Part shown: one piece after another, positions 11,057 through 22,310 of the stretch
Layout of the letters: the number at the start of each line of letters is the position of its first letter
Numbering within the stretch: position 1 is the first letter of the stretch
Assembly: GCF_037975245.1 (NCBI RefSeq)
Contig: NC_092572.1
Span: 5,419,001 to 5,483,000, forward strand
DNA from: Apostichopus japonicus
Taxonomy: Eukaryota; Echinodermata; Holothuroidea; Aspidochirotida; Stichopodidae
DNA: 64,000 nt
Direction of reading: 5' to 3'
Translations under genes and position numbers: made by a program
Notes under the pieces: model-generated
What the model saw: the letters and a program-made list of their open reading frames with translations, nothing else
Database searches by the model: none
What the model was told of the DNA's origin: nothing

Positions 11057-12862
11057 CTGAAAGAAATGAAATGATAATGCCACCACAGTCCAAAATGCAG
11101 AAAGGGATAAACTGGGAAAAATCAATATTTCATGTTTGATAATCAGGGGGTGAACAAAAATTTAATCAGCAAGCAGACCTTACTAACATGCACTGTTTCA
11201 TCCAAATTTTATACAGGGATTTGCATGCCACACATGTATAACTGTTCTGTATTGAAAGGAAAACATGGCATGATCATGATGTTTTGTACCTTACGGTATA
11301 TACTATACTGTATATCATCAGGGTTTTCTCCAGGAGACCAAAACATTAACAGTGAGTTAAGCATTTATTTTTAAGAAAATAATGCAGATTTCTAGAGTAT
11401 ATATCATGAAAGTTATGTGACAACTTTTGAAAAGATATGTTAGAGGGCATAGCAAAAATCAGAAAAATAAAACTTTAGGAAAGAAAGACCCCCAAGTACC
11501 AAAGAACCTATGATTGGCTATTAACTGACAAAATATTACCTACAGTGTTGTACAGTATACTTTCCTTTTTTGTTTGAAGGATTGAATTATGCTAAATACC
11601 ACATTGTTTTGAAAATTTGGTATACTGTACATTGAAATAACCACATGAACTAAGCCATATATGAAGCATGACACAGAGATTACAAATAAACACATAATAA
11701 AATATGTAAATATATAATAAAAATATGAAAGCAATGCAAGGCACACACTCACAATGAACATATCAAACCACTTTCTACATACTGTATAAGAACTCATATT
11801 TATGTGTATTGCAGTGCCTTAAAATGTGATTAATTCACTAGTAGGTGTCTCATTTTTGTGCATGAAATGAAAAATGTTGATCTTTAAAGGAAATTAAACA
11901 AACAATATACTGGCATTATGTATGTGGTATTCAGTGCAGCAAGTGAACCTGCATGTGCACTCACAGTCAGTTCTATGTGAAAGAACTGCAAAAAAGACCT
12001 ACCAGTGAATTACCCAATTGACATAGCACAAGAAAATACTTCAATATGCACAAAACATACAGTATTTCACATATAAAATAAACAAGAAAAGGTATTGTAG
12101 GGCAAGAAATGTTTGGGTAAAATATCCAGTCAATATGAACTTGGATAGAACGAAACAAAAAGAAAGTAGGACTAAATGAAGAGCAAACTTATACCAGTAA
12201 AGTACTAATCCCTAAGCTGGCATTTGTAAGACTCCGGACTGCAAGACCAGAACATTTTCTGTGGGGTTGGGCCACTAATTTTCAGAATACTTTTTCTTAG
12301 ATGCTGTAATACTGGTAGAATAACTACCATTAAGTATTTAGCAACCACTGTTATATGCTACAAATGCACTGTTTACTATATAAAGATTTCTATACACTAC
12401 AGTATAGTCCTCAATACTGAGTGGATTTGTTGTGTTAATAAGACAGTTCAAAGTCTTAAACAGAACTTGTTTTGTCCGTTCACAATGACACTGAATAGCA
12501 TCTCACATACAAGAGAACTGCTGTGAGTTTATTATTTAGGAGAATTCTGTCCCAAAGAATTCAATATGATGCTTATGAAGGAATTTAGTAATAAATTATA
12601 ATCGCCAAAACAATGAAATTGAAACAATAAACCAAAAACCAGAAACCAATAAACAAAAGAGCCAAGAAAATGCTTTAATCACTACAGCCATTGAAGAATT
12701 GCCATTAACTGCTATATGTACTGTATGCCAAATAAACAACTTAGGTGACATGTGCTGGTAAATCAAGAACATCCACAGTTGGGAAAAATATCTTATAAGC
12801 TATACAGAACCTTTCATTTCCACTTCAAAGCATTCATCCTGGCAGTACGAGCAGTATGAATA
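11057..12862. other. intron of the receptor gene
   Basis: AT-rich with many stops. I see no exon and no clear element. Palindromic words such as TACTGTA and CAGTATAC recur. Confidence 0.5.
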
Positions 12863-12870
12863 TCATGTTC

Positions 12871-14091
12871 CAGTGTTTACACGGGTCCAAAAATCAGGAA
12901 CCGGGTACCCGAGGGCCGTTACCCGTCGGGTATCCGGAAAAATGTTTGTTTACCCTCATGTATCACGATTTTCAAGAAATTACATATTGTAATAAATGCA
13001 TTATATTCTCTACTGCCAATGTTTTCATGTTCAAATACGTAGGTGTAAGAAAAGGTATGAAACCTTCCTCAATAATTTTTATTTGCTTTTGTTTCTTTCA
13101 TTAACTTGTTTATAAATTAATTATTTAATTATAATTAGCATTACTACTAACATCGCACTGCCGCCGCTGCTTATGCTTGCTCGTGCACGTCTATTGGATC
13201 ATAAATATCCAATTTAGCTCTTAAACAGTTGTTACAACTACTGCTATCTATTATGCAGGCCCAGGGTTCGCATTAGCCGCGAGATTGCGCGATTCGCGCA
13301 ATTTGATCGCATTTGGAATAAACGATTAGTAAAAAGCCACTTGCGATTACTATTTTGTAGTTATCCCGTCTATAATCCATAAACATCTCGTAAAATTCCT
13401 TGTCAGCCTTTCCTTCTATGGAATAAACGAATGAATAAATAACTTCTTCCACATGGTAGCCTAACACTACACTAAGTCAATGAGAAATCTAGCTAAGCCT
13501 AACCATCTGTTTATTTGCTGAAGTTGTGACGCAGTTATAAGACATCCATGGAAAAAAATACTTTCGTTATTGCTGTTACGTTCGACCACATGTTTGCCTA
13601 ACACCACACTAAGTCAATGGGGGTAATCTAGCCTAGCCATCGGTTTGCAATTTTTTTTTTAAAGCAATCACACTTTGCGTAGTATTCGGGTAATAAATAA
13701 GGAACCGGGTAGTATTGCGTCGGGCGGGTACCTTCGTTATTGCTGTTATCTTCGAACACATGGTAGCCTAACAACACACTAAGTCAATGGGAAATCTGCC
13801 TAACCATCGGTTTGCAATTTTCTTTTTAAAACAATCACACTTTGCGTAGTATTCGGGTAATTAATTAGGAACCGGGTAGTATTGCGTCGGGCGGGTACCT
13901 TCGTTATTGCTGTTATCTTCGAACACATGGTAGCCTAACAACACACTAAGTCAATGGGAAATCTGCCTAACTGTCGGTTTGCCAATTTTTTTTTTTTTTT
14001 TAAATCACACTTTGTGTAGGATTCGGGTAGTAAATTAGGAATCGGGTAGTATCGAGTCGGGCGGGTACCCGGATAACCCGTGCAAACACTA
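12871..14091. mobile_element. hAT-like non-autonomous transposon (1.2 kb)
   Basis: The ends are inverted: left CAGTGTTTACACGGGT, right (reverse complement) TAGTGTTTGCACGGGT. The 8-bp target duplication TCATGTTC is present on both sides (12863-12870 and 14092-14099). Eight-bp duplications and CAGTG/CAGGG ends are typical of the hAT superfamily. Subterminal CGGGTACCCG words abound. No transposase ORF is present, so mobilisation would need a partner. The interior holds a ~167-bp tandem repeat and a segment shared with 37665-38512. It lies in a receptor-gene intron. Confidence 0.85.
13560..14070 (+). repeat. ~167-bp tandem repeat inside the hAT-like element, about 3 copies
   Basis: The block starting TACCTTCGTTATTGCTG recurs at about 13729 and 13896, with a more diverged copy before. 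Each copy holds a GTAGCCTAACA segment and ends with CGGGTAGTATTGCGTCGGGC. Because the units end in the CGGGTAC-type words of the element's terminus, the right end looks internally amplified. Confidence 0.8.
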
Positions 14092-14099
14092 TCATGTTC

Positions 14100-16970
14100 C
14101 TATCAGATCACGGTTAGGAACTGTTCATACTGTCAGTATGAGTGCTTGAAAGCACTTATAATGACAATATGAACAGTATGAATATCATGTTCCTATCAGA
14201 TTATCAAGGTTAGGAAATGTTCATATCATCAGTATGAGTGCTTAAATCATGGTTTGGGAGGACAGTATAGAGATGTAGTATTGGCATTGGAAAATTATGA
14301 GACATATGAATTTGTGTAAATGTATGACATTTATCTCTTTATACAGCACAGGAGTCCATAAGGGTCAATCGCACGCCACATCACCAATATCTTTGGCAAA
14401 TTCCAGGCGATTGTGTCAGATTCGGTTGATAAATTCTTCAAAGTGATGTCTCAAACGAGGAAAATGGGCATAAACAATTTCAGAATTTGTTTGGCTAGCA
14501 GGATACTGCCTAGCAACCAAAGTTCAGCATCTTCTAACACAGCTCCAGTGCTTCCAGTTTTCCGGTGCTTGGAGATAAATGCTCTTTCAAGTATAAAGTC
14601 CACCGACTTATATGTAATTGTGAAAAAAGTGATGCCAGTTTTCCAATTCAGCGAAGACTTACAAGACAATTTGGCTTGTGTCACAGCAAGTAGTCAAATG
14701 TCAAAACTGTCTAAGATAACATTTCTGGCACAATTTTTTACAATTACACAGACGAGGGTCTGTATGAATGTACAGTATTTGGAATTCTTGTAATGTGTTC
14801 TGGACGTCCTACTATAAAGGTTATGTCTTTGCCAAGTAAATTTAAGACTTATTTGAGTCAACTTCAAATTCAAAATACATTTTTGATATTAATGGACCTA
14901 CCACTCTCTACACTTTTCTATTTAAGTCAGAATATTTCTACAGTATGAAGATGACAAACAATTCACACTCTTTGGGTTTTACAATTGTTCCAGTGTCAGT
15001 CCTTGTCAAGTCCCCTGTACTACAACAACCAACCAACCTTTAATTTCATTATTTATTTCCAGTATAAATATAAATATTGATAAACAGGACATCAAAAGTG
15101 AACTTACTGTAAGTCTGCAGGCATTATGCTGACTATTTCAAATATATACCTCCTCTACATTTCAATAAATATTATATAGCACAAGACAGAATGTCTGTAT
15201 TTTTGTGTGCAGATTATTGTTAGTAAGCCATTGGTTATTTACCATACAAAACATTTTTAGCAGCATGCAGATTGAGATGGCTCATGATATGTAGGTTAAG
15301 TGTTAGATATTTCACATGCATGGATATTGCTGGCAGTTAGTAGCAATTTGATGTTTCTGGAGTTTTTTTACCTGCATCATGTTTCTCTTAGTGTGTGTGG
15401 ACAGAGTAAATTACAAATTCACATGCAAGAGAAGCTTTCTTCAATGACAGTGAGGTTACAGAATAAACAAAAAATATCAAGCAGAGAGAAACAGATTGGT
15501 TGGTTCTTGTAAACTACACTTAACCTTGTTCTAAGAGAAGAACACATGGTCCTGCATGTCCATAAAGCTCAATGAAGCTATATTGTCTTACTTTTAGCAT
15601 AAATGCTGAAACTGAAGAGGATAGAGCCTAAGCATCAAACACTAAACTTACCAACTTTTTCAAGCATTTCTACCCCTCCCAACAATCCCACTCCTCCCCA
15701 TCTTCAACTTGTTGCTGTGATAGATATGTTGGTTAAACTGTTTAGACTGTTTTAAGTGATATCGGCTGGAGATTTAGGACAATTAAATACAAAGAGTGAG
15801 TTATTGAGGAGAAAACAGTAACTTGTGAGTGATTCCATTTTACCAGTGATGAGTAGGGATTACCCGAATCATCCTTCCTGATCAGCTACTGTATTTGATT
15901 TTACTATGGTTCCATACTTTATTAATCGTTAATAATTGTCAAGTTTCAAATGTTCTTGCATGTCACAGTAATTGTTCTTTTCCTCTTGGGTTTTAAAGGT
16001 AAGAAATTGAAGCCTGATAAGCTGTTCATGTTGGTATTCTACTTGACATTTTTTAAAATATCCAACTGATGTGCAAACATGAGTTCTTGTTTTTTTTTAA
16101 CAAATTACTACAATGCTGCCAGTAGGAAAGATAACACTATCAGACTGTTCATGCTGGTTTTCTACTAACTTTCTTTCAAATGTATTTAAAATGATCTGCA
16201 ATCATAAGTTGCTGCCAATAGAAGAGTATTTTGCCAACCACATTAGCTAATCAGAGTGTTCATGCTGTTGTTCTACTATTATTTTTTCATTTTTTTTTCA
16301 AGCATGCATGCAGTACCATTTTATACAAAACTCTTGGAACCTTCAATTGGTCAGAATATTTACAGAATATTTAATTATACCTATTGCAATTCCTGATGAT
16401 CATTGCTTTTCAACTTCAATGCAGCATGCTTTTTGTAACAATTCTTGTTTAAAATAAAACACGGAAATGGTAACCAATTTTGTAGTCTTGTTTTGGTCTT
16501 GAGTATTTGTCTATTCCCTGGGATACTTAATCATGTAATTTTGCCCACCCTCTATATTTCTGGAAATAATTTTGAAATCCTGTGAACTTTTGTGATTTTC
16601 GGTTGAACATTTGACAATGTATGTAAACCTGTACTAATTACGTTGCAATTTTCACAAGTGATGGTATGGCATGAATGACTACAACAAGTTTCACTGCAAC
16701 TGATTTGGTTGACATCAAAATATTGTCATAAGAGTAGCACATGTTTACAAAATAAACAAGTTTACATAGTGACAACTACATGCACTACTGTTTTTGCTTC
16801 AGTTTTGCTCTTCACTTTAGAGATTTCATGATAGAAAAAGAGCAAAAGAAAATGAAGAGAGAGAGAGAGAGAAGTAACATTGAACAGAAATGCCAACAAA
16901 ATTATAAATTATAAATTCATACTAAATGAAAATTTGCTGCTGGAGATATTTTCAAAATGTGTTTCCTTAC
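14100..16970. other. intron of the receptor gene
   Basis: Mostly AT-rich and stop-dense. An open stretch of 126 codons on the plus strand (14413-14793), with a 77-codon frame opposite, has no recognisable domain, splice context or composition bias and is not called. A short GA run is at 16856-16871. Confidence 0.45.
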
Positions 16971-17012
16971 TGCTGTCCTCAGTATGCATGGTATTGGTAG
17001 TGGCATCTGTTG
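16971..17012 (-). CDS. Thr-rich stalk exon of Ig-like receptor (14 codons)
   Basis: A 42-bp exon on the minus strand between acceptor ATATTTCTTTAG and donor GTAAGG, phase 1 at both ends. In frame it reads ATDATTNTMHTEDS, polar and Thr-rich with a possible N-glycosylation site (NTM is not one; none is certain). Its size, phase and composition match the neighbouring stalk exons at 20019-19945 and 11056-11006, and it keeps the frame whether included or skipped. Read in the other two frames the exon gives no mucin-like sequence, which supports the phase chosen. Confidence 0.65.
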
Positions 17013-19020
17013 CTAAAGAAATATAAAATCAATTTCATCAAGGGCTCAAAAGAAAACATTTGTGGGGCATTTAACCTTTTAACGATATACTCTATCCACA
17101 GTTTGATCCTTGGTTTAAAGAGATTATGAATGTTGGAGGGGTTGGGGGAATGCTGGGGAAGTTGAGGAGGCACATAGTCCTGAGTAAAAATAAGGACTAT
17201 TTGTTTCTACTGGAAGCTGACACCGTATAGTACACAAATATGTCATTTGTGTTTGGCTGCAGTTTTTAGTGTCCTTGCCAAACTTTTCTCAAAATAAGAT
17301 TGAAGTTGATCAAAATATTTCATCAATTCAAGTGAAGGCTCATTATTAATGCTCAAGCTATTAATGTATCATAAATTTAAATTCTCAAAACCTAGGTGTC
17401 CAGAATCTGCTTCATAAATTATCAGCTAACATTTTAATCACAGTTTCTGAACAGCAATGTCAGGGGTCTTGACATGATATGGCAAGATGTGCTATAAATG
17501 TACAGCATGGCCTCTAATGTACACTGATCCACCCACTATCAAAATAAGTGGGAGCTGCATGTCAAGTATGTATCTTTAAGTATTGCAAGCTAAGAGATTT
17601 TAATCTTAATTTATAAGATTGCTTGACAACAGGGACAGAATGGTGCACTCCGTTGCACTGTACGTTAAAGTCGGTGATTTATCAAAGAAGTTTGTTTCAA
17701 TATTACTCATTGCACTGTATGTCAACAAACCATGCAGCTCTATGGTATATAAATTACGTTTTTCAATTATACGTAGTTAAGTTGTACATTTAAAAAAAAA
17801 ACAAAGAAAATTGTAAAAATGATGTGAAACATTCATGAAATTAATATGTGTATGAAAAGTACTCAAGGTTTCTGTACAGTATGTACAGGTACAGTAAATG
17901 TGACAATTATTGAAAGATAAAGGGAGGGATTTATAAGGAAGCATATTTAAGCAAACATAGAAGGACAGAAAAAGAAATGCCAAGAATATTAGGCATAATT
18001 TGTAAAGAGAGACTGTTGCTGCCAAAGGTCTGTCATGGTACAAATGTTAGCACTAGTCAATTTATTTAAAAGTAGATCAAAGATTCAACCTTGGGTAGGC
18101 CTGTTTTTTCTGTGCAGTATTAAACTGGTCAAACTGACACCATGAAAAAAGACCAAACACTAATTTGCTATAATTTCATACAAATAGACCCTGTTTATGG
18201 GTAGGAAATGTGTGGGTTTGCAATTCCTTGCAATGGAGTTCTCTTATGGAATATTAGGGAGTGAAACATGGTACAAACACTCCAATGTAAAGTGGGAAAA
18301 AAGCTGTTTCAGTTTCCCCCAGTTAATGAAATTTGAAAAATGGCAAACGCATTTTCCTGTGATTAACAATGTACAGTAGCAAATCTCCTGCATACAGAAT
18401 AAAGCAATTATATTTTGGTTTCTTGTTCGTTCAAACAATTAGAAGAACTGGTTCAGTTCAGTTATCAGTTTTCATGTTTACACAGATCTGCCTAATCGCA
18501 CACTTTCCAACAGATTGACTTGTCCTCGTTTTGACTTAATGTTTTTGGTACTGTAGCTATGGTACATTTGCTGTCAAAGTGTTGGTAGCCTTAGAAGCTA
18601 CAGTAAGTTATTGCTATTGTTTAAACTGTAATGAGACCTATATTTGAAGGTAATCAAGACATGTGCTGCAACACTACATGTCAAAGTACTGAAGTCTTGT
18701 GTGACAGCAAATGGTACATTGATTGGAAACACAACAGCTTCCCCAAATCAGCAGTTGGAAATGTGTAATCAATATTACAGTGTTGTCAATGTAGCAAAAC
18801 AAAACTATAACATGAAAATGGATATGCAAACAAAGAAGCAAGCACGCAAGAAAAACAGTAACTATGTGCTGTTGTTATTATGCTATCTGTGTTATCGTTT
18901 TAGTATTGAAAGACGACCCAATGCTACATGCACTTCTGAAGGATCTAGCCTCTAGTCATTAATTGCCAATAGCTATAATATGGGATAAACTAACCTTGGT
19001 TCATACTATTCACTTTCTTT
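17013..19020. other. intron of the receptor gene
   Basis: AT-rich, with no exon or mobile element recognised. A 103-codon open frame on the plus strand at 18644-18955 has no domain I recognise and is not called. Confidence 0.45.
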
Positions 19021-19029
19021 GGTAGAGCT

Positions 19030-19337
19030 TGAATTTAAACACCAGTCCAACATCCTTCAATTTACACACCAGTCAAACACCCTTCAATTTAAATTCCAGC
19101 CAAACACCCTTCAATTTAAACTCCAGTCAAACACCCTTCAATTTTAACTCCAGTCAAACACCATTCAATTTAAACACGTCAAACATCCTTCAATTTAAAC
19201 ACTAGTCAAACACCCTTCAATTTAAACTCCAGTCAAACACCCTTCAATTAAACTCCAGTCAAACACCCTTCAATCTAAACACCAGTCAAACACCATTCAA
19301 TTTAAACACCAGTCAAACACCCTTCAATTTAAGCACC
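19030..19337 (+). repeat. 27-bp minisatellite, about 11 copies
   Basis: Units close to CAATTTAAACTCCAGTCAAA plus CACCCTT repeat head to tail, with 1-4 bp length variation. Variants alternate between ACACCAG and ACTCCAG. It lies in the intron between two stalk exons. Confidence 0.9.
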
Positions 19338-19944
19338 TAGTTAACCTATAGTATGTATTACTGATAACAACTCTGGAGGTAACATGTACATATGTGCTAA
19401 AGCATCAACCAAAAACATAAGAACAGCTTACATGAACACATGAGCAAGTTTTAGCTTTGAGAAGAGAAAGGTTTTAGTGTTGAACAAAAAACTGTTATAA
19501 AGCAAACCTCAAATGCTGGTGAGGTTGTGAAGAGCAAGCAAGCAAAACCAGCAGAGATGTTGACACAAATAAGAATAAGAGACTACAAGAATTCAAAGTT
19601 AACATGTATCATTTTTTGCTGATATTTTTATGAACAATACTGTAAGTTCAAACATTGAATTTGTTCCTTCTTGTCCAGTATCCATATTGAATGTGAAAAT
19701 TGTATAAAATTCATCAGATTGTAAGTATGTTTCATGTCAACATGGATAAAATATTTGAGACCACTACTGAGCATAGCGTACTAACCCAGCTATTTAAAAC
19801 TAAATGCAAAGAGGCTCATATCATTTCATTAAATAAGCAGTTTGGAATCCCCCTGTGGAGTACACAAAGATGAAATTGAGAGCTATTAAGAAACAATTTC
19901 ATAGCAAGGACAGTTGGCCAAAAAGTGAACATAAGTCCACATAC

Positions 19945-20019
19945 CCTTGGTGCTTGTAGGTTCATTGGTAGACGGGGGTGCAGTTGTTACAATGGTTGTA
20001 GTAGGTAAGGCAGTGGTAC
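19945..20019 (-). CDS. Thr/Pro-rich stalk exon of Ig-like receptor (25 codons)
   Basis: A 75-bp exon on the minus strand between acceptor CAAAACTTGCAG and donor GTATGTGG, phase 1 at both ends. With the A carried over from the preceding Ig exon the first codon is AGT. It encodes STTALPTTTIVTTAPPSTNE followed by PTSTK, a textbook mucin-type stalk of Thr, Pro and Ser. It is the first stalk exon after the second Ig-like domain (29178-28891) and the longest of the three. Composition, splice sites and matching phase together make this a confident call despite its size. Confidence 0.8.
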
Positions 20020-20560
20020 CTGCAAGTTTTGAATGGAGATAAACATTTGCCTTGTTTAAGTTCAATGTGTTTATTGTGGCTTGAAGGAAAAGTTACAATG
20101 TTCTAAATTAATATTTAGCAGATAATGGAATTATATTGAAAACTCTTGTAGATTTAGATAGGTCATACCACATGGCATCCTGGAAGAAATCAGTAGACCT
20201 TTAAGATCAGTGAGCCAAGTGATAACAGTAGACTAAAAAAATGTATATAGAAACAGAATGTTAACATAATGCAACCCTATTTCTGCTATATTCAAACAAC
20301 ATTTTACATGCAATTTGATCAAGGTTTAATTGCTACATAATTTAACATGGGACTGTTTCAAGTCATTTGCTGTGCTTACTACATCAACAAAAATATTAGA
20401 AAATGCAATGTTACCAATAACATCATTATAGAGATTTGATAATGGTTGGGCCAGAAACCATTATGAAATGAATATGTCATATGTAGTCAGTTATTACACT
20501 TAAATTATTAATGCAATCTATTGCAACAGAGCATATTTATATTAAATCATTTGAAGTATT
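20020..20560. other. intron of the receptor gene
   Basis: AT-rich; nothing recognised before the 22-bp array. Confidence 0.5.
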
Positions 20561-20561
20561 G

Positions 20562-21078
20562 TAGGTGGGTGAGAAATCTATTGTAGGTGGGAGAGAAGTC
20601 TATTGTAGGTGGGAGAGAAATCTATTGTAGGTGAGAGAGAAATCTATTGTAGGTGGGAGAGAAGTCTATTGTAGGTGGGAGAGAAATCTATTGTAGGTGA
20701 GAGAGAAATCTATTGTAGGTGGGAGAGAAATCTATTGTAGGTGGGAGAGAAATCTATTGTAGGTGAGAGAGAAATCTATTGTAGGTGGGAGAGAAGTCTA
20801 TTGTAGGTGGGAGAGAAATCTATTGTAGGTGAGAGAGAAATCTATTGTAGGTGAGAGAGAAATCTATTGTAGGTGGGAAAGAAATCTATTGTAGGTGAGA
20901 GAGAAATCTATTGTAGGTGGGAGAGAAATCTATTGTAGGTGGGAGAGAAGTCTATTGTAGGTGGGAGAGATTTCTATTGTAGGTGAGAGAGAAATCTATT
21001 GCAGGTGGGAGAGAAATCTATTGTAGGTGGGAGAGAAATCTATTGTAGGTGGGAGAGAAATATATTGTAGGTGGGAAT
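20562..21078 (+). repeat. 22-bp minisatellite with higher-order structure, about 23 copies
   Basis: Head-to-tail units of ATTGTAGGTGGGAGAGAAAT plus CT. Single-base variants (GGGAGAGAAGT, GGGAGAGAAAT, GAGAGAGAAAT) do not occur at random: much of the left half follows a three-unit order, a 66-bp higher-order period. It lies in the intron between the second Ig exon and the first stalk exon. Confidence 0.95.
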
Positions 21079-21147
21079 AATTTGGACCTAGGTTACACCA
21101 AATATCTAACGTTAAATGGGCTCAGCATGTTGGGGGACCTCAAATTA

Positions 21148-22125
21148 AGCCTGGCGCCCACTATGCGACCACGAGCTTGCGATCGCAGTGCTTGCCATGC
21201 TCTTGCGAGTTCTTGCAATCCATCCGAAGTCTCCAAGTGAGCAGGATCTGTCACAAGGTGGTTGCAGGTGATCGCTGTCCACAGAAAATATTGCATTTGG
21301 TCGCAAAGTTTTAATTGTGTTCAAAACTTTCGCGACTTCTGCAAGTGGTTGCAAGGACGATCCATAATTGTGCGATCTTCAAGTGTGGCCGCTGTCGCTA
21401 ACACACTGTAGTATCTAGGCAAATTTGCAGCCTTTACCAATCAGCCATCTGCTTGCGATGAGGGCTACTAGAGAGCTCATTTCTACACACGGCTCCACAT
21501 GTTTAACTTTTGCTGTTTGTATGCATAACGTCATCGCAGTCAGTCTATGTATAATTTATTGTTGTATTGAACACTTTGCCGATGGCGCTGCCCTTGTCCT
21601 GGAGGTTAAACAACAGGAAGGAATTGTGGAGGTATGGGGGATCTCATCGTGGTTGTCTTCTTCTCAATTATTTTTCCCAAAAGTTTCTGGATAATTTCAG
21701 GGCACTGGAAAGCAATATATCCTGGGACATCTTCTACTGCCAGTTCCTGCATCAATGTTTCGTAATGCCCAAATAATTATCTTAGCAGCAGCCATGAACA
21801 GGCCCAGAAACAACGAGTGCGCTGGCGCTCCCTGCAACGTCTGCGACGTCTCAACAGTACCACAGCTGCAGCCACAGCATGACGTTGGTGTTGAAGCACG
21901 AAGTGTTGGTCACCCATTACCACAAAGTTTTGAAGCATGACTGAAGATCTGAAAAGTTGCTGGTACCTCCAGGCAGCAAAAAGTTGTGAAACATTGTTAA
22001 TAAAAAGTGCATGTGCGATCCCATAGGGTACAGTACCTGTGCTCGCAAATGATCGCTTGCGATCAGTGCTTGCGCTCGAGCGCAGGAGAGCTCGGCCACT
22101 TTGGTCACATAGTGGGCGCCTGGCT
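21148..22125. mobile_element. PIF/Harbinger-like non-autonomous transposon (0.98 kb)
   Basis: Perfect 18-bp terminal inverted repeats AGCCTGGCGCCCACTATG are flanked by the 3-bp duplication TTA (21145-21147 and 22126-22128), the target preference of PIF/Harbinger elements. Subterminal GCTTGCGATCGC-type words occur near both ends. Open frames inside, including an Arg-rich one on the minus strand at 21777-22142, are short and interrupted; some could be transposase relics but I cannot confirm that. Confidence 0.85.
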
Positions 22126-22128
22126 TTA

Positions 22129-22310
22129 TTCTGAAATTTCATTATTTATTCTTCATTCAAACGATGATTGTGAAGGTTCCCATGTATAAAATCTTACCAC
22201 ATGTATTTCACCTCATTTTGATATAATAGGTGTAACGATTTAATAAATTTTGTGCCACAACCACAGGGACTATATCCAGCTTAAATCAATCTTCGCCCAG
22301 GACTGTATGT
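22129..22310 (+). repeat. dispersed repeat, second copy at 55040-55232 (inverted)
   Basis: From TTCTGAAATTTC to GGGACTGTAT this stretch matches the reverse complement of 55040-55232 with scattered differences. One end abuts the Harbinger-like element here. The identity of the parent element is unknown. Confidence 0.75.

Noticed and set aside
14413-14793. 126-codon plus-strand open frame
   Set aside because: No domain, no splice or start context, and the opposite strand is also open over much of it; likely chance in intron DNA.
20562-21078. CRISPR array
   Set aside because: The units are head to tail without spacers, and the setting is an animal intron.
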